Below, piece after piece: positions 1 through 5,075 of a stretch of DNA of 6,038 nucleotides (its first letter is position 1; each line of letters begins with the position of its first letter). Origin of the DNA: Planctomycetaceae bacterium (GTDB lineage: Bacteria > Planctomycetota > Phycisphaerae > Phycisphaerales > SM1A02); assembly GCA_947459855.1 (NCBI GenBank), contig CANHFL010000088.1, forward strand, positions 1-6,038, in the 5' to 3' direction. A model generated the notes under the pieces. That model was not told the origin of the DNA. It searched no databases and saw only the letters and a program-made list of their open reading frames with translations. The translations under genes were made by a program, and so were the position numbers.

Positions 1-470
1 GTCGCGAAGCGCCCGCCCGCGATCGCGGACTGTGCAAGCCGCAGGGCCGCCTCGAGACCCGCCTCGGTGTCGACGCGCGTGAGCACGAGCGACGGCAGCT
101 CGTCGCGCGCGAGCGCCTCGGCGGCGGGCGGTCCGGCCTCGGCGCGGAACGCGGCACGCAGCGCGGCGTCGTCGCGCAGCATCCCGTGGATGCGCGCTGC
201 CACGGGGACGAACAGGTCCGGCGACGCGGCCGAGCGCACCAGCCGCTGCGCGCCCCCGTCGAGCGCCTGCAGCAGCAGGCGCACGGCCTCGCGCGGGTTC
301 GCGCGCGCCTGGTCGCCGGCCTGGTCGACCAGCAGCTGCAGCGAAGGGGCGTCGTCCACGGCGGGGATTCCCAGCTCCTGTGCAGCGGCCAACGGCGCAG
401 CAAGCAGGCACGTGGCAGCCGCGACCAGCGCGGCAGGGAACGGAAGGATGAGCGGTCGGCGGCGCAGCAT
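1..470 (-). CDS. Secreted protein, N-terminal part; probably planctomycete-type TPR/PQQ-propeller protein (partial)
   Basis: The frame is open from an ATG at 470 to the left edge, giving 156 complete codons with the C-terminus missing. Residues 1-30 form a Sec signal peptide: an arginine-rich start (MLRRR), a hydrophobic core of Ala/Leu/Val, and a probable cleavage site after an Ala run just before QELG. The mature part is helical and Ala/Leu/Arg-rich. It includes an SPDLFVPVAARIHGML stretch at about residues 83-98, and LTRVDTEAG followed by an Ala/Leu helix at about 130-150. From memory of the family, this layout (heptad-like helices, 'VPV...H..L', 'T.AG..AALRLA....GRF') resembles the region before the beta-propeller in secreted PQQ-binding-like repeat proteins of Planctomycetota. 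The propeller itself would lie outside the window, so the family call is tentative. An in-frame GTG 15 codons upstream (513-515) is less likely, because it would bury the signal peptide. The start has no clear Shine-Dalgarno sequence. The gene is divergent from the LEA14-like gene. Confidence 0.6.
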   Translation of the reverse strand, partial: MLRRRPLILPFPAALVAAATCLLAAPLAAAQELGIPAVDDAPSLQLLVDQAGDQARANPREAVRLLLQALDGGAQRLVRSAASPDLFVPVAARIHGMLRDDAALRAAFRAEAGPPAAEALARDELPSLVLTRVDTEAGLEAALRLAQSAIAGGRFA

Positions 471-502
471 GGGGGAGCGCCACGGGGTCCGGGGCGCGGT
501 GC

Positions 503-508
503 TACATT
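503..508 (+). promoter_or_regulatory. Candidate -10 box (TACATT) for the LEA14-like gene
   Basis: TACATT fits TANNNT and ends 9 nt before the ATG at 518. It lies in a 47-bp divergent spacer that is otherwise almost all G/C. No convincing -35 hexamer sits 16-18 bp upstream, and there is no Shine-Dalgarno motif between the box and the start. Transcription would begin at or within a few bases of the ATG, which implies a leaderless or near-leaderless mRNA. This is inferred from sequence only; the same spacing recurs at 3638-3643 and 3668-3673. Confidence 0.35.
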
Positions 509-517
509 CTGTCACCG

Positions 518-1057
518 ATGGCCGCTTCCCGTCCAATGCCCCGCCCGCTTTCCGCCGGGATTGCGCTCGTTGCGGCGCTCCTGGCCGGGTGCGCGCTCGA
601 TCCCGCGGTGAACCACACCGGGGCCCAGAGGATCGAGACCAGCGCCGCGGCCACCGCGGTCGAGGTCCAGCTGGTGCTTGACAACCCGAACGACGCGCCC
701 CTCGAACTGATCACGTGGGAGTACTCCCTGCAGATCGACGGCCGGACTGCCTACTCGGGCACGTGGATGGCGTCGCTGACGCTCCCGCCGAAGGTCCCCA
801 TGGCGACCGAGCTGCCGGCCGTCGTGCCGACGTCGTTCGGCGACCTCTCGAACGTCCCCTGGCGCATCGAAGGATCGTTCGCGTACCGGGCCACACGGCA
901 GATCGACCGGCTGCTGTACCAGCTGGGCATCACGAGGCTCCACGGCACGTTCTCGGCGTCGGGGACGGGGTTTGCGGAGCCGCCGCCGAAGCCAGCGGCG
1001 AAGCCGGGCGGAGGCGCCGCGGCCGAGCCGCCGCCCCCCGGGCCGCCCGCGAAGTGA
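518..1057 (+). CDS. LEA14-like (LEA type 2 / WHy domain) lipoprotein with proline-rich tail
   Basis: This 179-residue protein begins with a lipoprotein signal peptide: a hydrophobic core at residues 12-22 and a lipobox LLAGC with the acylated cysteine at residue 25. The mature protein should be lipid-anchored on the periplasmic side. Residues about 38-148 match the LEA type 2 / WHy pattern: alternating beta strands, with the typical strand-turn signature LVLDNPNDAPLEL followed by W.YSL.IDG at about 53-75. Proteins of this fold in bacteria are small envelope lipoproteins linked to desiccation or stress, with no known enzymatic activity. From about residue 154 the protein ends in a Pro/Ala/Gly/Lys tail (PPPKPAAKPGGG, then PPPPGPP), probably disordered. 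ATG 518 is preferred because of the upstream -10-like box; ATG 536 (Met7) would also leave an intact signal peptide. It is convergent with ppk1, with 16 bp between the two stop codons. Confidence 0.85.
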   Translation: MAASRPMPRPLSAGIALVAALLAGCALDPAVNHTGAQRIETSAAATAVEVQLVLDNPNDAPLELITWEYSLQIDGRTAYSGTWMASLTLPPKVPMATELPAVVPTSFGDLSNVPWRIEGSFAYRATRQIDRLLYQLGITRLHGTFSASGTGFAEPPPKPAAKPGGGAAAEPPPPGPPAK

Positions 1058-1073
1058 CCGTGCGAATCGGCGC

Positions 1074-3242
1074 TCAGCGCTGCGGCAGCGCGGCCGCACG
1101 CGCCGCCGCGCGCGCCGCATGCCAGCGGATGAGCCGCTCGTGGACGCCCAGCGCCCGCGGGTCGTCCGCGGCCAGGCCCTCGCACGAGAGCCGCCGGTAC
1201 ATGCCGTCGGGGAGCATCTGCCACGACGACCGGCGGTCGTCCAGCGCGATGCGCAGGATCTCCCACAGCTCGGCGCGCGCATGCGGATCCAGCACCGGCG
1301 CCGCCGCCTCGACGCGGGTCTGCAGGTTGCGGTACATCCAGTCCGCGCTGCCGATGAGGAAGTCGCCCTTCAGCGGGTCGTCCTGGCCGTTCCCGAACCA
1401 GAAGATGCGGCTGTGCTCGAGGAAGCGCCCGACCACCGACCGGATGCGGATGTTCTCGCTGAGCCCGGGCACGCCGGGCCGCAGGCAGCAGAAGCCGCGC
1501 ACGACCAGGTCGACCGAGACGCCCGACTGGCTGGCCCGGTACAGCGCGTCCATCACGCCGCGGTCCTCCAGCTGGTTCATCTTGGCGATGATCCGGCCCT
1601 GCCCGCCGGCGCGGGCGATCTGCGTCTCGCGCTCGATCAGGTCCAGGAAGCGCCGCTTCATGGTCACCGGCGCGACCAGCAGCTGCGCGTACTCCTTCTG
1701 CCGCGATCGCCCCGTCATGTAGTTGAACAGGTTGACCAGGTCCTCGGTGATCTCGGGGTTCGCCGTCAGGATCCCGACGTCCTCGTAGGCGCGCGCGGTG
1801 CGGCTGTTGTAGTTGCCGGTACCGATGTGCGCGTAGGAGCGGAGCATGCCCTCCTCCTCGCGGACCACCAGCGCGGTCTTGGTGTGCGTCTTGTAGCCGA
1901 CGACGCCGTACGCGACGTGCACGCCGGCGTCCTCGAGCTTGCGCGCCCAGAGGATGTTGCGCGCCTCGTCGAAGCGCGCGCGCAGCTCGACGAGCACCGC
2001 GACCTGCTTGCCGCTCTCGGCGGCGCGGATCAGGCTGGATACGAAGGAACTGTCGCCCGACGTCCGGTACAGGCTCTGCTTGATGCACAGCACCTTCGGG
2101 TCGGCGGCCGCGTCCTCGATGAACTTCTCGACGGATCGGTCGAACGACTCGTACGGGTGGTGCAGCAGGATGTCGCCCTGGCGGATGGCGGCGAAGATGT
2201 CGTCGTCGTCGCGGTCGATGCGCTCGGGCGAGAGCGGAACCAGCCGGGGCCAGTGGAGTTCCGGACGGTCAAGGTCGGCGACCTCGTTCAGCACGCCGTA
2301 GTCGACCAGGCCCTCGGTGTCGTACACGTCCTCGGGGTCGACCTGCAGCTCGTCCATCAGGAAGCGAAGGATGCGCGGGTTGGCGCCGGACGCGACCTCC
2401 AGGCGCACCACCCGCGCGAAGCGGCGCTCCTTCAGGAGGTGCTGGGTGGCCTCCAGCAGGTCCTCGGTGTCCTCGGTGTCGCGCTCGACCTCGGCGTTGC
2501 GGGTCACGCGGAACGGCAGGACCTTCAGGATCTCCATCCCCGGGAAGAGGTCGTCCAGGTTGTGCTCGACGATCTCCTGCACGCGGACGAAGTCGTTGCT
2601 GCCCTCGAAGCGGAAGAGACGCGAGGGGATCTCGGGGACCTTCACGCGCGCGAAGAGCTGCTCGCTCTCGCCAGGGCGGCGCAGCATGACGCCGAGCGAC
2701 ACGCTCATGTTGGAGATGAACGGGAAACGGTGGCCCGGGTCGACGGCGAGCGGCGTGAGGATCGGGAAGAGCTGGCGGCGGAACCACGCCTCGGCCTCGC
2801 CGCGCTGCAGGTCGGAGAGCTCCTGCCAGCGGAGCAGGCGGATGCCGCGCTCGGCCAGGCCCGGGATCGCGCTGCCGGTCAGGATCTCGGCCTGGCGGTG
2901 CCCAAGCGAGGCGACGCGCGCGCGGATCGCGTCCAGCTGCTGCTGCGGGCTGAGCGCCTCGGGAACCGGGCCGGAGAGGCCGGCCTCGATCTGCCGCTTC
3001 AGCGTGCCGACGCGCTTCATGAAGAACTCGTCCAGGTTGGCCGAGTAGATCGAGAGGAAGCGCACGCGCTCGAGCAGCGGCACGTCCGCGTCGGCGGCGA
3101 CGTCCAGCACGCGCGCGTTGAACTCCAGCCACTCCAGGTCGCGGTTGAGGAAGCGCGAGGGATCGTTCGCCGCCACCAGGGCCGGGGCGGGCGCGTCCGG
3201 GCGCGCGGCGCCGGCGACGGGGATGCTTCCGGGCGCGTTCAC
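1074..3242 (-). CDS. ppk1: Polyphosphate kinase 1
   Basis: Ppk1 reversibly transfers the gamma-phosphate of ATP to a growing inorganic polyphosphate chain. The 722-residue product is near the usual family length and covers all four domains. The N domain shows FLNRDLEWLEFN (about 31-42) and YSANLDEFF (about 66-74); the head domain follows; the C1 and C2 domains form the active site. The histidine that is autophosphorylated in E. coli (His435) corresponds to His453 in YKTHTK, and His592 corresponds to His610 in EHSRIF. The Mg-binding arginines Arg375 and Arg405 correspond to Arg393 (LYRTS) and Arg423 (ARFDE). All four have exactly the E. coli spacing. YAHIGTGN and SADWMYRN are also present. The GTG at 3240-3242 is chosen because it overlaps the upstream gene's TGA as GTGA; further upstream the frame is only the shadow of that gene. 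An Ala/Pro-rich leader of about 27 residues precedes the N domain. It is the second gene of a two-gene operon. The identification is secure. Confidence 0.97.
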   Translation of the reverse strand: MNAPGSIPVAGAARPDAPAPALVAANDPSRFLNRDLEWLEFNARVLDVAADADVPLLERVRFLSIYSANLDEFFMKRVGTLKRQIEAGLSGPVPEALSPQQQLDAIRARVASLGHRQAEILTGSAIPGLAERGIRLLRWQELSDLQRGEAEAWFRRQLFPILTPLAVDPGHRFPFISNMSVSLGVMLRRPGESEQLFARVKVPEIPSRLFRFEGSNDFVRVQEIVEHNLDDLFPGMEILKVLPFRVTRNAEVERDTEDTEDLLEATQHLLKERRFARVVRLEVASGANPRILRFLMDELQVDPEDVYDTEGLVDYGVLNEVADLDRPELHWPRLVPLSPERIDRDDDDIFAAIRQGDILLHHPYESFDRSVEKFIEDAAADPKVLCIKQSLYRTSGDSSFVSSLIRAAESGKQVAVLVELRARFDEARNILWARKLEDAGVHVAYGVVGYKTHTKTALVVREEEGMLRSYAHIGTGNYNSRTARAYEDVGILTANPEITEDLVNLFNYMTGRSRQKEYAQLLVAPVTMKRRFLDLIERETQIARAGGQGRIIAKMNQLEDRGVMDALYRASQSGVSVDLVVRGFCCLRPGVPGLSENIRIRSVVGRFLEHSRIFWFGNGQDDPLKGDFLIGSADWMYRNLQTRVEAAAPVLDPHARAELWEILRIALDDRRSSWQMLPDGMYRRLSCEGLAADDPRALGVHERLIRWHAARAAARAAALPQR
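1077..1091. terminator. Perfect 6-bp GC hairpin at the convergent junction
   Basis: GCGCTG and CAGCGC form a perfect 6-bp stem around a CGG triloop. The hairpin begins 20 nt past the LEA14-like stop codon and lies inside the last codons of ppk1. No T-tract follows on either strand, so it is not a canonical intrinsic terminator. It could attenuate read-through between the convergent genes. In sequence this GC-rich, a hairpin of this size can occur by chance. Confidence 0.2.
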
Positions 3243-3628
3243 GGCTCGGCGCCCCCCGGGGCGAAGGGGTCGATGTACGTGGCCACGCAGCCGGGCGCCT
3301 CGGAGACGCTGACCGAGCGCACGCGCACGCCGCGCGGCAGGGCAGGCGCCAGGTGGATCGCGATGTACTGCGCCACGAGTTCCGCGGATGGGTTCACTCG
3401 GTCGAAGGGGGGGCACTCGTTCAGGTTGCGGTTGTCGAAGCGCGACAGGATCGCCTTGAGCGCGCGCTCCACCGCATGGAAGTCGACCAGCAGGCCGTCG
3501 GCGTCCAGGCTGGAGCCGGCCAGCGTCGCCTGCACGTGCCAGTTGTGGCCGTGGAGGGTCTCGCGCACCCCGCGGAGGACCAGGGCGTGCGCCGCGCAGA
3601 AGGTGTGCTCGATGCGTACCAGATACAT
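3239..3628 (-). CDS. 6-pyruvoyl-tetrahydropterin synthase / QueD family protein, PTPS-III-like
   Basis: This is a 129-residue, single-domain T-fold enzyme acting on 7,8-dihydroneopterin triphosphate. Zinc ligands are His14 (FCAAH) and His26/His28 (LHGHNW). Other family landmarks are DGLLVDF (44-50), the NPSAE segment (79-83) and Glu110 (VSVSE), which matches the pterin-anchoring glutamate. The cysteine that E. coli QueD has four residues before HGH is Arg22 here. Instead Glu23 gives ExxHGH within VRETLHGHN, the signature of PTPS-III enzymes, which can replace dihydroneopterin aldolase (FolB) in folate synthesis. The Asp-His pair of QueD (DHHYLN) reads Asp65-Asn66 (DNRNLN), so the catalytic His is also absent. 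The product may therefore be 6-hydroxymethyl-dihydropterin rather than carboxy-tetrahydropterin; the family is certain but the reaction is inferred. ATG 3628 is chosen because the first family strand (YLVRIEHTF) begins there. An in-frame ATG 19 codons upstream would include the promoter-like TATACT. It overlaps ppk1 by 4 bp. Confidence 0.88.
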   Translation of the reverse strand: MYLVRIEHTFCAAHALVLRGVRETLHGHNWHVQATLAGSSLDADGLLVDFHAVERALKAILSRFDNRNLNECPPFDRVNPSAELVAQYIAIHLAPALPRGVRVRSVSVSEAPGCVATYIDPFAPGGAEP

Positions 3629-3637
3629 GGAAAAGCA

Positions 3638-3643
3638 AGTATA
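3638..3643 (-). promoter_or_regulatory. Candidate -10 box (TATACT) for the PTPS-ppk1 operon
   Basis: Read on the minus strand, TATACT matches the TATAAT consensus at five of six positions and ends 9 nt before the ATG at 3628. It is the strongest promoter-like element in the window. No recognisable -35 hexamer lies 16-18 bp upstream, and there is no Shine-Dalgarno between the box and the start, which again suggests a leaderless or very short-leader transcript. It lies in the 55-bp spacer shared with the divergent mutase gene. Confidence 0.45.
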
Positions 3644-3667
3644 GCCACGCGCATTCTCGCCCCCGCC

Positions 3668-3673
3668 TACCCT
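3668..3673 (+). promoter_or_regulatory. Candidate -10 box (TACCCT) for the mutase operon
   Basis: TACCCT fits TANNNT and ends 10 nt before the ATG at 3684, nearly the same placement as the other two candidate boxes. It is GC-rich and a weaker match to TATAAT than TATACT on the opposite strand. There is no clear -35 and no Shine-Dalgarno before the start. Support comes mainly from the repeated spacing. Confidence 0.3.
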
Positions 3674-3683
3674 GCGCGCTGCC

Positions 3684-5075
3684 ATGTCCACCGACGAAGC
3701 CCCGCTCATGCTCAGCGTCTCAGGTGCCCGCGGCATCGTGGGCCGCACGATGACCCCCGACGTCGCCGCCGCGTACGGCGGCGCGTTCGGGTCCTTCCTG
3801 AAGGCGACCACCGGCAAGGCGCGCCCGCGCGTCGTCGTCGGGCGCGACGGCCGCATCAGCGGCCCGCCGCTCGCCGCGGCGGCGATCGGCGGGCTCACCG
3901 CGACCGGCTGCGACGTGATCGACATCGGCGTCGCGATGACGCCGACCGTGGGCGTGATGATCGGCCACCACCGCGCCGACGGCGGCCTGACGGTCACCGC
4001 GAGCCACAACCCGATCCAGTGGAACGGCATCAAGTGCCTGGACGGCGACGGCCTGGCGCCGCCTCCCGCCATCGCCAAGGAGATCGTCGACCGCTTCAAG
4101 GCGCGGCGCATCGACTGGTGCGGGCCGCTCGAGACGGGCCGGGTGTCCGAGGACATGTCCGCCGCGCGGGTGCACGTCGATCGCGTGCTGGCGAACGTGG
4201 ACGTGGCCGCGATCCGCGCGTGCCGCTTCACGGTCGTCCTGGACAGCGTCAACGGCAGCGGATGCCTGGGCGGGCGAATGCTGCTCGAGGAGCTCGGCTG
4301 CAGCGTGCAGCACATCTTCGGCGAGATGACCGGCGTCTTCGGCCACGTGCCGGAACCGCTCGCGGAGAACCTGGTCGAACTGGCCGGCGCGGTGCGCGGC
4401 GCGCCCGGCGCGGCGTGCGGGTTCGCGCAGGACCCCGACGCCGACCGGCTGGCGGTCGTCGACGAGCGCGGGACGTTCATCGGCGAGGAATTCACGCTGG
4501 TCCTGGCCGCGCTGCGCATGCTGCAGCGCACGGGCGGCGGCACGCTGGCCGCGAACCTGTCGACCAGCCGGATGGTCGACGACGTGGCCGCCCGCTTCCC
4601 CGGATCGCACGTGGTGCGTACCGCGGTTGGCGAGGCGAACGTCGTGGCCGGCCTGCGGCCCGCGAAGGGCGTGCTCGGGGGCGAGGGCAACGGCGGCGTG
4701 ATCTTCCCGCCCGTGTGCTGGGTGCGCGATTCGCTGACCGCGATGGCGCTGGTGCTCGAGCTGCTGGCGCACGAGGGCAAGCCGCTCTCGGCGATCGTCG
4801 CCGGCCTGCCGCGCTACGCGATGGTCAAGCGCAAGATGGAGCTGGCGTCGGTGGGCGGCATGGCCGCGGTGGCGCCGGCACTGGCCAAGGTGAAGGCCGC
4901 GTTCGCGAAGGAGCGCATCAGCGACGTCGACGGCGTGCGCGTCGACTTCGCCGACGGCTGGGTGCACCTGCGCGCCAGCAACACCGAGCCGATCGTGCGC
5001 GTGATCGCCGAGGCGCCGACCGCCGAGCGCGCGAACGAGCTGTGCGACCGCTGCCGGGAGGCGGCGGGGGTGTGA
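3684..5075 (+). CDS. glmM: Phosphoglucosamine mutase-type alpha-D-phosphohexomutase
   Basis: The enzyme interconverts hexose 6- and 1-phosphates through a phosphoserine. In the GlmM role it makes glucosamine-1-phosphate, which leads to UDP-GlcNAc, lipopolysaccharide and peptidoglycan precursors. The 463-residue protein has the full four-domain layout. The N-terminal SGARGIVG is at 13-20. The phosphoserine loop TASHNP has Ser107 as the catalytic residue. The metal loop DPDADR uses Asp250, Asp252 and Asp254. The sugar-specificity loop is GGEGNGG (332-338), and the C-terminal phosphate loop is RASNTEPIVR (430-439). E. coli GlmM has GEQSGH and SGTEP at the last two places, so this is a divergent subgroup; GGEGNGG loops occur in archaeal-type mutases. 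Phosphomannomutase or phosphoglucomutase activity cannot be excluded. ATG 3684 is preferred over Met9 (3708) because of the upstream TACCCT box. It is the first gene of an operon with the sialidase-like gene, which it overlaps by 4 bp. Confidence 0.85.
   Translation: MSTDEAPLMLSVSGARGIVGRTMTPDVAAAYGGAFGSFLKATTGKARPRVVVGRDGRISGPPLAAAAIGGLTATGCDVIDIGVAMTPTVGVMIGHHRADGGLTVTASHNPIQWNGIKCLDGDGLAPPPAIAKEIVDRFKARRIDWCGPLETGRVSEDMSAARVHVDRVLANVDVAAIRACRFTVVLDSVNGSGCLGGRMLLEELGCSVQHIFGEMTGVFGHVPEPLAENLVELAGAVRGAPGAACGFAQDPDADRLAVVDERGTFIGEEFTLVLAALRMLQRTGGGTLAANLSTSRMVDDVAARFPGSHVVRTAVGEANVVAGLRPAKGVLGGEGNGGVIFPPVCWVRDSLTAMALVLELLAHEGKPLSAIVAGLPRYAMVKRKMELASVGGMAAVAPALAKVKAAFAKERISDVDGVRVDFADGWVHLRASNTEPIVRVIAEAPTAERANELCDRCREAAGV
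5056..5061 (+). promoter_or_regulatory. Shine-Dalgarno-like GGGAGG before the sialidase-like gene
   Basis: GGGAGG lies within the last codons of the mutase gene, 10 nt before the GTG at 5072. It supports that GTG as the start and fits translational coupling through the GTGA overlap. Unlike the genes that begin transcription units, this internal gene does have a ribosome-binding-site-like sequence. Confidence 0.4.

Noticed and set aside
480..560. Possible TTGGAC / CAGAAT promoter on the minus strand for the leftmost gene
   Set aside because: Both hexamers are poor matches (about 3/6 and 4/6), the spacing is longer than usual, and the -35 would lie inside the LEA14-like coding region. Too weak to annotate.
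67..681. Plus-strand open frames at 67-681 and 186-611
   Set aside because: They are Ser/Arg/Ala-rich shadows opposite a gene with a convincing signal peptide (470 to the left edge), and they run into the LEA14-like gene in a different frame.
3243..3638. Upstream extension of the ppk1 frame to an ATG at 3638 (854 residues)
   Set aside because: The extra 132 residues are only the PTPS gene read in another frame. The GTG at 3240-3242 gives a normal family length and a GTGA overlap.
972..3644. 890-codon plus-strand open frame covering the whole of ppk1 in antisense
   Set aside because: Its translation is low-complexity Arg/Ala/Val/Gln-rich with no recognisable domain, while the opposite strand encodes a Ppk1 with every catalytic residue correctly spaced. 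Stop codons are rare in all frames of DNA this GC-rich.
3629..4780. Upstream extension of the PTPS reading frame on the minus strand to 4780, apparently a 513-residue fusion protein
   Set aside because: The extension is antisense to the mutase, is Ser/Pro/Arg-rich without domain features, and would span the divergent spacer that holds the promoter-like boxes. The PTPS domain is complete from ATG 3628.
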